DNA of 44,586 nucleotides from an uncultured Bacteroidales bacterium (GTDB taxonomy: Bacteria > Bacteroidota > Bacteroidia > Bacteroidales > UBA932), in NCBI GenBank assembly GCA_902491795.1, contig CABUIX010000011.1, positions 1 through 44,586 of the forward strand, in the 5' to 3' direction. Every line of letters begins with the position of its first letter. Positions within the stretch are counted from its first letter, which is position 1. The notes under the pieces are model-generated. The model made no database searches. It worked only from the letters and a program-made list of their open reading frames with translations, and was not told where the DNA came from. The translations under genes and the position numbers were made by a program. This document shows, in pieces, positions 34,404 to 42,818 of this stretch.

Positions 34404-37400
34404 TTAGAATGTAATCTCAATGCCTCCGAGCACCTGCTTGGAGTTTCCGGCAATACCGTAGGTAAGGTTGCTGTCGACCTCAGGGTCAATACCGCTATAC
34501 TTGGTAAAGGTCAGAAGGTTACGTCCGGTCAGGGTTATTCTGAAATCCTTGATCACACCGTCCGTCCAGTTAAGCCAGTTTGAAGGAAGCGAGTATGCAA
34601 CCTGCAGGTTCTTGAGACGCAGGAAAGAAGCATCTTCAAGAAGGTGCGAATCGAACTGCATCTGAACGCCCTTGCTCCAGTCAGGATACTTCGCGTCGGT
34701 GTTGCTGGGGGTCCAGAAATCACTCGCCGCCTTATGGACGTTTTCGGTTGTATTGACGTTGGGATTCAAATAGAAGTAAGCATCGTTGTTTACAAGATAC
34801 TTTCCGAGTACGTAGGAGAAGTCAGCCTGGAAAGACAGGCCCTTCCACGCACCTGCGAGCGAGAATCCTCCGTTTACAGGCGCATATCTCGACTTGCCCG
34901 TGTTCTGAGTAAGTTCAGCCTCACTGTACGTCTTGGTGGTCCTGGTGGGGTCCATCGTAGTCACGTCCTTGTCCTCTCCGGGGAGATACCACATGGGCAT
35001 ACCGTCGGCAGGATCAACTCCGGCATAGATGGGCGAATAGAACATCACGGGGTTTCCAACTACGTAAGCCACATAGGTATTTGCAATCTCCCACCTCTCA
35101 CGGTTGTCGAACAGGGAAAGGATCTTCTGGCTGTTGTAGTTGAAGGTCGTGCTGAACCTCAGGAAATAGTCGGCTCCGCGAAGGATGTCAACGCCGAGGG
35201 TAATATCTACACCACTGTTGCGCATGGTGCCCACATTCTGGGTAACTGAGCTGAATCCTGTGGTATAAGGATTAGGAACGGCCATGAGCATCGAGCTCGT
35301 CTGCCTGTCATAGAATTCGAATGCGAAGTCGAGCATGTCGAATGCCCGGCCGGAAAGACCGATGGTAAGCAGGCCCTGCTGCTCCCAGGTAAGCATGTTG
35401 TTGGCCGGCCGGGTCACGGCGATGCCTGACACCTCGTGGTATGTCCCGCTGGTTCCGACAAGTCCGAGAGACTCATAGTCACCGATAGCAGCATTACCCT
35501 GGGTTCCGTAGCTGGCCTTGAGGTCGAGTGCATTGAGTGCGCCCACGCTCTGCATGAAAGGCTCGCGCCTGATGTTCCACCTGAGACCGGCGGACAAGAA
35601 GGTTGCGTTCCTTACGGCAGAACCGAATCTTGAGGATGCATCGTTACGTACGGTCACATCCGCGAAATATCTGTCGAAGAGTGAATAGTCGGCATGTCCG
35701 AAGAATGAAAGGAACTTAGACTGGGTCGAAGACTCTCCCACATCGTAGGTAGACTGCTGTCCGTTCTGCAGAATCATGGTCCTGTCGTCGGTCTGTCCCT
35801 GTGAATAAGCATAGAAATACTGGTAGTCATTCATGATGCCTTCCTGACCCACGAGCACTGAGAACCTGTTGTTCACGTCAATGTTCATTGAATACTCAAG
35901 GGTGTTGGTGATTGTGGCAGAATATTCAAGCGCGCTGCCTCTGATCATTGTGGAAGTCGAACCGTATTTGTCTGCGAAGCTGGCAGTAAGGTAAGCGTTT
36001 CTGAGTCTCACTGATCCGTCCACACCGGCGCGGCTGACGAACTTGAGGTTCTTGACCGGCTCGATCTCGAGGAAAACGTTGCCGTTGGCTCCATAGCGGT
36101 TGGTAACATCCGGCATGTTCTCCATATAATAGTCAGGATTCTGCATTCCCAATTCGGGGAAATACTCCTCATAAACGTTGCCGTTCGCGTCAACAGCCGG
36201 ATACAGAGGATTGAGCAAGTAGCACAAACCGCCGGCAAGATAATTGGACGCACCTGATGATGAACCCCAGTTTCCGTTCTGCTGGTTGGAATCCAGCGAG
36301 AGGTTGAGGTTGACGCCGAACTTGAGCCAGTCGGCAGGGTGGCCCTGAATATTTGAACGCAGTGTGAACCTGTCGTAGTAGTTGCCGACAGTAAAGCCCT
36401 GCTGGTGATACTGGGAACCAGAAACCATATATGCGACATTCTTTCCGCCGCCCTCGATGGTAACGTCGTTCTGGTACTGGGGAGTAACCAGATCCATGAA
36501 GTAGTCATACCACCTCGTATTGTAGGTGTATCCCTTGTCGATGAAGTTGCTCTTCACCCAATCCTCGCTGTGGATGCCGGACCTTACCCAGAAGTCCATG
36601 AGTTCGCTTCCGGACATCATGCTGTTGTAGAGGTTCATGCTCGCAAGGGTGGAAATACCGTACTGGGAACGGACGGTGATTGAAGCCCTCTCATTGTATG
36701 AGCCGACCTTGGTGGTAACATAGATTACGCCGTTTGCCGCACGAGAACCGTAGATTGAAGTCGCAGCCGCGTCCTTGAGGATGCTTATGCTCTCGATGTC
36801 GTTGGGGTTCATCGCCATGATGGCACGGCTCGTTGAAGGAATACCGTCAATCACATAAAGGGGTTCAGAGCTTGAACCGAGGGAACCAACACCATGAAGG
36901 GTCATGCTGACAGCATTGTCTCCGGCCACACCTGAAGAAGTGAGGACCTGCAATCCTGCAACCTGTCCCTGAAGCTGGTCAAGCGCGGAAGAAGAAGGGG
37001 CATTCTTCAAGGTCTCAGAGTTAACGGTCTGTACTGAACCTACAAGGTGGGTGACACTCTTTGCAGAACCGTAACCGATGACCACGGTCTCCTCGAGAAC
37101 TTCGGTATCAGGCTTGAGTTCCACATTCACTTCGGTCTTGCCGTTGACGGGAATCTCAAGTCCTTCGTAGCCGATAGCCGAAAAGACCAAAACTGCGTCA
37201 GATGAGGCATTGATTGAATAAACACCGTCAGCATCCGAAGCCACACCGTTCATGGTACCCTTGACCATTACCGATGCGAAGGGAACGCCCTCGCCTGTAG
37301 AAGCGTCCGAGATGGTACCGTACACTTCCCTGTTCTGGGCAAATGCACAAACCGTCACAAACGCAAGCAAAGCGCTTAAAAACAGTTTCGCTTTTTTCAT
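34404..37400 (-). CDS. SusC/RagA family TonB-dependent outer-membrane channel
   Basis: A 998-residue transporter. The ATG of MKKAKLFLSA gives a normal signal peptide ending CAFAQ; two further in-frame codons upstream begin with GTG. Domain order: carboxypeptidase-D-like domain (about 22-100), TonB box region ETVVIGYG, plug with MTLHGVGSLGSSSEPLYVIDGIP and SILKDAAATSIYGSRAANGVIYVTTK, then a barrel ending IEITF. It would import products of the operon's protease under TonB energy. A predicted promoter with a leader of about 90 bases precedes it. Confidence 0.96.
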   Translation of the reverse strand: MKKAKLFLSALLAFVTVCAFAQNREVYGTISDASTGEGVPFASVMVKGTMNGVASDADGVYSINASSDAVLVFSAIGYEGLEIPVNGKTEVNVELKPDTEVLEETVVIGYGSAKSVTHLVGSVQTVNSETLKNAPSSSALDQLQGQVAGLQVLTSSGVAGDNAVSMTLHGVGSLGSSSEPLYVIDGIPSTSRAIMAMNPNDIESISILKDAAATSIYGSRAANGVIYVTTKVGSYNERASITVRSQYGISTLASMNLYNSMMSGSELMDFWVRSGIHSEDWVKSNFIDKGYTYNTRWYDYFMDLVTPQYQNDVTIEGGGKNVAYMVSGSQYHQQGFTVGNYYDRFTLRSNIQGHPADWLKFGVNLNLSLDSNQQNGNWGSSSGASNYLAGGLCYLLNPLYPAVDANGNVYEEYFPELGMQNPDYYMENMPDVTNRYGANGNVFLEIEPVKNLKFVSRAGVDGSVRLRNAYLTASFADKYGSTSTMIRGSALEYSATITNTLEYSMNIDVNNRFSVLVGQEGIMNDYQYFYAYSQGQTDDRTMILQNGQQSTYDVGESSTQSKFLSFFGHADYSLFDRYFADVTVRNDASSRFGSAVRNATFLSAGLRWNIRREPFMQSVGALNALDLKASYGTQGNAAIGDYESLGLVGTSGTYHEVSGIAVTRPANNMLTWEQQGLLTIGLSGRAFDMLDFAFEFYDRQTSSMLMAVPNPYTTGFSSVTQNVGTMRNSGVDITLGVDILRGADYFLRFSTTFNYNSQKILSLFDNRERWEIANTYVAYVVGNPVMFYSPIYAGVDPADGMPMWYLPGEDKDVTTMDPTRTTKTYSEAELTQNTGKSRYAPVNGGFSLAGAWKGLSFQADFSYVLGKYLVNNDAYFYLNPNVNTTENVHKAASDFWTPSNTDAKYPDWSKGVQMQFDSHLLEDASFLRLKNLQVAYSLPSNWLNWTDGVIKDFRITLTGRNLLTFTKYSGIDPEVDSNLTYGIAGNSKQVLGGIEITF

Positions 37401-37406
37401 AAACAC

Positions 37407-37784
37407 TACATTAATTAAACATTATACTAACTACACTATCTTACTTGTCAGATTTTCACGCACTTTTAAACGGGCGTTTTCATAAGCAAATTTCACGCAA
37501 AATTATCAATTAAATTCAAAAATGCAAGTCTTCTATGCATTGATTTTCAGTTTATTGAAAAACGAATTTAAAGCATATCCGGGCGCACGCGTTATAATTG
37601 CTTCAATTTAAGCCCGTTAAAATTACAAATCAGAAGCAAAAAATCTTGAATGCCCCACAAATCATTCATTGAGCATCTTCAAATATTTGTTTAAAGTATT
37701 TCGGTGCACGTTATACATTTTTCATCAAATCACGGAAATAAGGCAAAACAAGATCACACCCGTAAAGAGCATACAAAAAACGAA
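37407..37784. other. AT-rich intergenic region between susC and the ATP synthase operon
   Basis: About 380 bases with no credible gene. It holds the predicted susC promoter near 37500, AT-rich spacer and, at its right edge, the T tract of the atpG terminator. Short open frames on the plus strand run into antisense atpG and lack coding character. No tRNA, repeat array or structured RNA was recognised. Confidence 0.6.
37498..37528 (-). promoter_or_regulatory. Predicted promoter of the susCD-protease operon
   Basis: On the minus strand a CTTG (37525-37528, near the -33 TTTG consensus) is followed after 19 bases by TAATTTTG (37498-37505), an exact TAnnTTTG. This fits the Bacteroidetes primary sigma pattern and leaves a leader of about 90 bases before susC. 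Confidence 0.55.
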
Positions 37785-37807
37785 AAAGCGGGGTCATTCC
37801 CCGCTTT
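37775..37807 (-). terminator. Terminator of the ATP synthase operon, overlapping the atpG stop
   Basis: A 9-bp GC-rich stem (37785-37793 with 37799-37807) encloses a 5-base loop, TCATT on the plus strand, that contains the atpG TGA stop. On the minus strand it is followed by TTTTTCGTTTTTT. The 3' end of the coding sequence forms one arm. Confidence 0.85.
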
Positions 37808-38648
37808 CTCCACTTTCAAGATCAAGGATTTCCGAAGTGATTTTCTCCTGCCGGCCCTTGTTGTATTCAAGAGTAAGATCCGACAGCAGCCGTTCGGCAT
37901 TTTCCGATGCGGTCTGCATCGCTATCGTCCTTGCAGCATGTTCGGCCGCCACCGAATCCAGAACCGCAGCATGCAGTTTCATCGACAGCAGATACGGTAT
38001 CATACGTTCGGCCAGGCTCGCAGGATCCGGCTCAAAGATGAAGTCATCATTTATGGTCTTGTACGTATCCGGATCGCCTGTCGAGGGAACCGTGTATGGC
38101 AGGTATTGCTCGACTACAGGCACTTGTGATGACGCGGAGACAAATCTGTTGTATACCAGCAGCACCCTGGAGAACTCACCCGCAGAATACCGTCTCATCA
38201 GTTCGGAAGCCAGAGCCGCACTTTTGGAATAATCAGGCTTCCCCACGATGTCGCTGTAGTCAGCCTCGGAAGCATGGCCAAGCTTGTTCATCGCCTCGGC
38301 CATCTTTCGGCCGACAGAGAACAATTTCACCGAACTGCACTCATCACATGCTTCTACGGTCTTGTGGATCACATTTGAATTGAACGCACCGCAAAGGGAA
38401 CTGTTCGACGAAAGAGCGACCACTGCCACAGGAGCATCGGAAGTCCTCGTCGGAACTTCTTCGGCAGAACGGTATCTGTCGACAACCGACAAGATGTCCT
38501 CAAGAGTCCGCTCGTACGGCCTCACGGCCTCAATCGCCATTTGGGCCTTGTGCAGCTTTGACGAAGCCACGAGCTTCATCGCCGAAGTGATCTTCAGCGT
38601 GCTCCGTACCGAGCCTATTCTTTCCTTTATTTCGTTCAGTGCAGACAC
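37794..38648 (-). CDS. atpG: F-type ATP synthase gamma subunit
   Basis: The 284-residue rotor shaft linking the c-ring to the catalytic head. It opens SALNEIKERIGSVRSTLKITSAMKLVASSKLHKAQ, diagnostic for gamma. The C-terminal helix ends LLSDLTLEYNKGRQEKITSEILDLESG, also conserved. The start codon is GTG, with no better ATG nearby that keeps the conserved N-terminus. It follows atpA by 12 bases and is the last gene of the operon. Confidence 0.97.
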   Translation of the reverse strand: MSALNEIKERIGSVRSTLKITSAMKLVASSKLHKAQMAIEAVRPYERTLEDILSVVDRYRSAEEVPTRTSDAPVAVVALSSNSSLCGAFNSNVIHKTVEACDECSSVKLFSVGRKMAEAMNKLGHASEADYSDIVGKPDYSKSAALASELMRRYSAGEFSRVLLVYNRFVSASSQVPVVEQYLPYTVPSTGDPDTYKTINDDFIFEPDPASLAERMIPYLLSMKLHAAVLDSVAAEHAARTIAMQTASENAERLLSDLTLEYNKGRQEKITSEILDLESGESGE

Positions 38649-38660
38649 GGCAGATAAATT

Positions 38661-40253
38661 TTAGGACTTTGAGACCAGCATGCTGCATATATTTGCAGCC
38701 TCTTTTCTTATGACAGCCTCGGCATCCGGGCTAACCTTCCCTTCTCCAAGCGAGTCAAGCAGATCCTTGTGGTCGGCCCGCATCTTGTTGAGGAAAAGTT
38801 TCTGGAACTCTGCGACCTGCTCAACCTTTATGTCAGCCATAAGGGCACGAGTTCCGCAATAAAGGATTGCAACCTGCTCGCCAACAGGCATAGGGCTGTA
38901 CTGGGGCTGGATCAGAAGCTGCTCATTCTTGCGGCCCTTGTCAAGCGTCATGGCGGTCACCTTGTCCATGTCGGAAGAGAACTTGGTGAACGACTCCAGC
39001 TCGGAATACTGGGCCTGGTCAATCTTGAGCGTACCTGCAACCTTCTTCATTGATTTGACCTGTGCCGCGCCGCCCACACGGGAAACGGAAATGCCCACAT
39101 TGATCGCTGGGCGGAATCCGGAATTGAACAATGAAGACTCAAGGTATATCTGGCCGTCCGTGATTGAAATGACATTGGTTGGAATATATGCCGAAACATC
39201 GCCGGCCTGAGTCTCTATGATGGGCAACGCAGTCAAGGAGCCACCGGCCTTAACCTTATCCTTAAGGCATTCAGGCAGGTCATTCATCTGCTCCGCAACT
39301 TCCTGCTGGCTGATGATCTTGGCAGCACGCTCAAGCAGTCTTGAGTGAAGGTAGAACACGTCTCCAGGATATGCCTCACGTCCGGAAGGACGCCGAAGAA
39401 TCAACGACACCTCCCTGTATGCTACCGCCTGCTTGCTAAGGTCATCATAAACCACAAGGGCATCGCGCCCCGTATCACGGAAATACTCGCCTATTGCAGC
39501 TCCGGCGAACGGTGCATAATACTGGAGAGCGGCAGGGTCAGACGCAGTCGAGGCCACAACGGTCGTATAGTCCATCGCACCTTTCGAACGCAGTGTCTGA
39601 ACTATAGACGCCACCGTGGAACCTTTCTGTCCTACTGCCACGTAAATGCAATAGACAGGTTTTCCCTTGAGATATTCCGAACGCTGGTTGATTATCGTAT
39701 CAATTGCAATGGCCGTCTTTCCGGTCTGGCGGTCTCCGATGATCAGCTCACGCTGGCCGCGGCCGATAGGAATCATCGCATCGATGGCCTTGAGGCCCGT
39801 CTGCAGCGGCTGAGTCACAGGTTCACGGAAAATGACTCCCGGAGCCTTGCGGTCCAGCGGCATACGTACTGAATCTCCCTTTATCGGGCCCATGCCGTCA
39901 AGCGGGGTTCCGATAGGATCCACAACTCTGCCGAGAAGGCCGTCTCCCACAGGTATGCTCGCGATACGGCCAAGCCTGCGGACCTTCATGCCCTCCTTGA
40001 CCTGGTCAGTAGAACCAAGCAGAACGGCTCCCACATTGTCCGCCTCAAGATTCATCACGACTCCCTTGACACCGCTGGCAAATTCAAGCAGTTCTCCGGC
40101 CTCGGCATTGACGAGACCGAATATGCGGGCAACACCGTCACTGACCATGAGCACAGAGCCGACCTCCTGATATTTCAGCGAGCTGTCAATGCCTCTCAGT
40201 TCATCCAGCAGTATTTCCGAAATTTCACTTGCCTTTATTTGATTTTGCGCCAT
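38661..40253 (-). CDS. atpA: F-type ATP synthase alpha subunit
   Basis: The 530-residue non-catalytic nucleotide-binding subunit of F1. It has an N-terminal beta-barrel, P-loop GDRQTGKTAIAID, and the C-terminal helical bundle. The alpha signature near PAINVGISVSRVGGAAQ is present. The start overlaps the atpH stop by one base (TAATG), so translation is coupled. Length and motifs are standard. Confidence 0.98.
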   Translation of the reverse strand: MAQNQIKASEISEILLDELRGIDSSLKYQEVGSVLMVSDGVARIFGLVNAEAGELLEFASGVKGVVMNLEADNVGAVLLGSTDQVKEGMKVRRLGRIASIPVGDGLLGRVVDPIGTPLDGMGPIKGDSVRMPLDRKAPGVIFREPVTQPLQTGLKAIDAMIPIGRGQRELIIGDRQTGKTAIAIDTIINQRSEYLKGKPVYCIYVAVGQKGSTVASIVQTLRSKGAMDYTTVVASTASDPAALQYYAPFAGAAIGEYFRDTGRDALVVYDDLSKQAVAYREVSLILRRPSGREAYPGDVFYLHSRLLERAAKIISQQEVAEQMNDLPECLKDKVKAGGSLTALPIIETQAGDVSAYIPTNVISITDGQIYLESSLFNSGFRPAINVGISVSRVGGAAQVKSMKKVAGTLKIDQAQYSELESFTKFSSDMDKVTAMTLDKGRKNEQLLIQPQYSPMPVGEQVAILYCGTRALMADIKVEQVAEFQKLFLNKMRADHKDLLDSLGEGKVSPDAEAVIRKEAANICSMLVSKS

Positions 40254-40729
40254 TATACTATTCTGTTGTTTTGTATTATGAATTGTCGCCGGATCGACTC
40301 AATCTGGCTGCGGATGCTCGCATCCAGCATGTAGTCGTCCACACTGATCACGAATCCCCCCATCAGTGAAGGATCCACGACCGACTCCAGCAGCACCTTG
40401 CAGCCAAATTTCTTTTCCAGCAACCGACTCAACTTTTTCTCGAAGTCTGGAGAAGGTACGGCCATGGTCAGATGCACTGCCCTGATTCCCTTGAAATCGT
40501 AGTACATGCGGATGTATGTCCTGAGGATGAAGCGCAGCGCGTCCAGCCGGTGATTTTTCATCAGCAGGAGGACGAAACGCTCCAGTTCAGGTTCAAGTTT
40601 GTCAGGGGTTATCTCAGGATGTTTCAAGAGGTTGTTCACCTGATGATACACACGGTCAACATGCCCCGTCTCCTTGCTGAACTCAAGAAGCGCCTTCGCG
40701 TATCTTACAGACAATATCCCTGTATTCAT
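40253..40729 (-). CDS. atpH: F-type ATP synthase delta subunit
   Basis: A 158-residue peripheral-stalk subunit joining b to the top of alpha3beta3. It opens SVRYAKALLEFSKETG, the usual delta N-terminal helix, and the C-terminal part has LLESVVDPSLMGGFVISVDDYMLDASI, matching the family pattern (GGxxxxxxD, then S/A-rich end). It is slightly shorter than the roughly 175-residue norm. It lies 7 bases after atpF and overlaps atpA by one base. Confidence 0.95.
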   Translation of the reverse strand: MNTGILSVRYAKALLEFSKETGHVDRVYHQVNNLLKHPEITPDKLEPELERFVLLLMKNHRLDALRFILRTYIRMYYDFKGIRAVHLTMAVPSPDFEKKLSRLLEKKFGCKVLLESVVDPSLMGGFVISVDDYMLDASIRSQIESIRRQFIIQNNRIV

Positions 40730-40736
40730 GCCCCTC

Positions 40737-41243
40737 TCAATTCTTCAGTTCACTGTTTGAGCACTCCTCCACAAGCCTGTCGATCAGTGCAAGCTGCTGC
40801 TCTGAGGAATCCAGTTCTTTCTTGACAATTTTCTCCGCCACCTTGACGGAAATCAGCGATACCTGACGGCAGAGGTCACGCATTGCACTTTCACGCTCCG
40901 CTGCAATCTGTATCTTGGCGTGCCCGACAATCTTGTCGGCTTCTTCCTGCGCCTTCTGCCTGGCTTCGGCAATTATCTGGTCTCTGGTACGGGTGGCTTC
41001 CTTAAGGATACGGCCCTGCTCGAGCCTCGCCTCCTCAATTATCTTTCGTCCCTCCTGTGTCAGGTTCTCGAGGGCTTCCTGCGCCTCCTTTGCTTTTTTC
41101 AGGGAATCCTCTATATGGTCGGAACGCTTCCTGACCATACTTGTAATGACCGGAAAGCCAAACTTCGCGAGCAGAAAAAACACCACTCCGAAGATTATGA
41201 CCATCCAGAACAGAAGTCCGAAATCCGGTGTTACAAGAGACAT
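40737..41243 (-). CDS. atpF: F-type ATP synthase b subunit
   Basis: The 168-residue stator subunit. One N-terminal transmembrane helix (about 8-27, LLFWMVIIFGVVFFLLAKFG) is followed by a long charged, Glu/Lys/Ala-rich helix that dimerises as the peripheral stalk. There is no signal peptide. It lies between atpE (6 bases) and atpH (7 bases). The typical b-subunit pattern of low sequence conservation but clear layout applies. Confidence 0.95.
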   Translation of the reverse strand: MSLVTPDFGLLFWMVIIFGVVFFLLAKFGFPVITSMVRKRSDHIEDSLKKAKEAQEALENLTQEGRKIIEEARLEQGRILKEATRTRDQIIAEARQKAQEEADKIVGHAKIQIAAERESAMRDLCRQVSLISVKVAEKIVKKELDSSEQQLALIDRLVEECSNSELKN

Positions 41244-41249
41244 GGCAGA

Positions 41250-41495
41250 CTAGATTACAGCCAGCAGACAGATGATTGCACCAAAGAAGCAGACACCTTC
41301 GATAAGCGCACTGATGATGATTGCGGTAGTACGCATCTGACCTGCTATCTCAGGCTGGCGGGCAGAAGCCTCCATCAAAGCCTTGCCGATAAGACCAATA
41401 CCCAAACCGGCTCCGAGGGCAACGATGCCCACACCGATCGCTCCGCCCAGGGTAGAGAGCGAAACAGCCTGAAGAAGTGTTGAAATAAGTAACAT
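41250..41495 (-). CDS. atpE: F-type ATP synthase c subunit
   Basis: The 81-residue hairpin of the rotor ring. Helix 1 contains the glycine ladder GAGLGIGLIGKA, the loop has ARQPE, and helix 2 carries the ion-binding carboxylate E66 (SALIEGVCFFG). The residue after E66 is Gly rather than the Ser of sodium-binding rings, and no helix-1 Gln is obvious, so proton coupling is more likely; this is inferred from motifs. The 57-base gap before it (41496-41552) has no gene. Confidence 0.97.
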   Translation of the reverse strand: MLLISTLLQAVSLSTLGGAIGVGIVALGAGLGIGLIGKALMEASARQPEIAGQMRTTAIIISALIEGVCFFGAIICLLAVI

Positions 41496-41552
41496 GTTTT
41501 TCGTATTTTAAATCGTTGTATAATAACCAATCTCAAGTAATGGACAGACGTG

Positions 41553-42566
41553 TCACTCGGACTGACGTTCAGCAGCAGGATGCGCCAGCGAGATGAATAC
41601 CGCTGACAGCAGGGTGAACACGTATGCCTGAATGAAGGCCACCAAAATCTCAAGGCAGTCCAGGAAGACTCCGAGGAGAAGCGACACGAGCGTAAACGAT
41701 CCGTTTACGGCAGCGCCCATTCCCGCCGATATGAAAATCAGCCCGATCATGCTCAAAATCATTATGTGGCCTCCGAGAGTATTCGCAAAGAGTCGTATCA
41801 TCAGCGAAAACGGCTTGGTGAACACTCCTATTATCTCTATCAGAGGCATGATGGGTATCACTTTCAGGAAAACGGGCACATCCGGCCAGAAGATTTCCTT
41901 GAAATATTCCTTGGTACCGAAAATGTTGACCATCGCAAAAGTGAACAGGGCAAGCACGAAGGTCACGGCAATGTTGCCGGTAGTGTTCGCGCCGCCGGGA
42001 AAGAACGGGAAGATCCCCATCAGGTTGTTGATCAGGATGAAGAAAAATGCCGTAAGCAAATAAGGAGAATATTTCTTGTAACCAGGTCCTATCACTCCTT
42101 CCACCAAATCGTTCTCCACAAACATGATCACAGGCTCCATCACTGCCGCCAGCCCTGTGGGATGTTCCTTAAGCACATCGTGTTTCCTGTACCAGCGCGC
42201 ACAGACAAGGATGATGACCAGAAGCAGAGCAGCATTTATCATCAGGGCAAGCACGTTCTTGGTAATCGACAGGTCCAGAGGCCGCTTCATGGTTGAGGCG
42301 TTCACGATTTTCCCGTCTTCATTCAGGACATAACCGTTTTTCTCCATATTGCGGGAGGAAAACACATGCAGGCCGTTGTCAATCACGATACACGGCAACG
42401 GGACGGATATCTCGGTATCTCCCACCTTGGTTATGTGCCACTCGTAGGAATCACCGACATGACCGAATATGTATGACTTCATGTCGAGGCTGCCCTCCTC
42501 CGCCGCACTCAGCGAGACAGAAAGCAGCGACATTACCGCCATAAATATGAATTTCAGTTTACGCAT
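41553..42566 (-). CDS. atpB: F-type ATP synthase a subunit with N-terminal signal-like extension
   Basis: The 337-residue stator channel. The conserved core (about 110-335) has the key arginine in MIRLFANTLGGHIM and the C-terminal AFIQAYVFTLLSAVF helix. Before it lies a signal peptide (about 1-21, ending LSAAE) and a 70-residue periplasmic region (GHVGDSYEWHITKVGDTEI), longer than in E. coli but seen in Bacteroidetes a subunits. The start overlaps atpC by 13 bases. Confidence 0.96.
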   Translation of the reverse strand: MRKLKFIFMAVMSLLSVSLSAAEEGSLDMKSYIFGHVGDSYEWHITKVGDTEISVPLPCIVIDNGLHVFSSRNMEKNGYVLNEDGKIVNASTMKRPLDLSITKNVLALMINAALLLVIILVCARWYRKHDVLKEHPTGLAAVMEPVIMFVENDLVEGVIGPGYKKYSPYLLTAFFFILINNLMGIFPFFPGGANTTGNIAVTFVLALFTFAMVNIFGTKEYFKEIFWPDVPVFLKVIPIMPLIEIIGVFTKPFSLMIRLFANTLGGHIMILSMIGLIFISAGMGAAVNGSFTLVSLLLGVFLDCLEILVAFIQAYVFTLLSAVFISLAHPAAERQSE

Positions 42567-42805
42567 ACCGTAACCTCATTGTCCAAAACCTTGACCACGC
42601 CGAAACTTATGTCAATTTGTGTCATCTTGCCGTCCACACCACGAATTCCTACCGTGCCCTTCTCCAGGGAAGAGACAAGAGCTGCATGGCCGGGCAACAC
42701 CTCAAAAGCCCCTACCGTTCCCGGGAAGGAGACTGACTGTGCAGGGCCTTCAAAAAGCGTCTTCTGCAAAGAAATGATCCTTACTGAAAGCTGTTTTCCT
42801 GACAT
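42554..42805 (-). CDS. atpC: F-type ATP synthase epsilon subunit, short form
   Basis: An 83-residue epsilon subunit consisting only of the N-terminal beta sandwich (FPGTVGAFEVLPGHAALVSSLEKG is the signature). The C-terminal two-helix arm that inhibits ATP hydrolysis in E. coli is absent, as in other Bacteroidetes, so regulation must differ. A strong AAGGAGG site overlaps the atpD stop 6 bases before the start. Its own end overlaps atpB by 13 bases. Confidence 0.95.
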   Translation of the reverse strand: MSGKQLSVRIISLQKTLFEGPAQSVSFPGTVGAFEVLPGHAALVSSLEKGTVGIRGVDGKMTQIDISFGVVKVLDNEVTVCVN

Positions 42806-42811
42806 ATTTGA

Positions 42812-42818
42812 CCTCCTT
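42812..42818 (-). promoter_or_regulatory. Strong Shine-Dalgarno site for atpC overlapping the atpD stop
   Basis: The minus strand reads TAAGGAGG: the atpD TAA runs straight into an AAGGAGG site 6 bases before the atpC ATG. This favours reinitiation by ribosomes finishing atpD. Confidence 0.75.
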
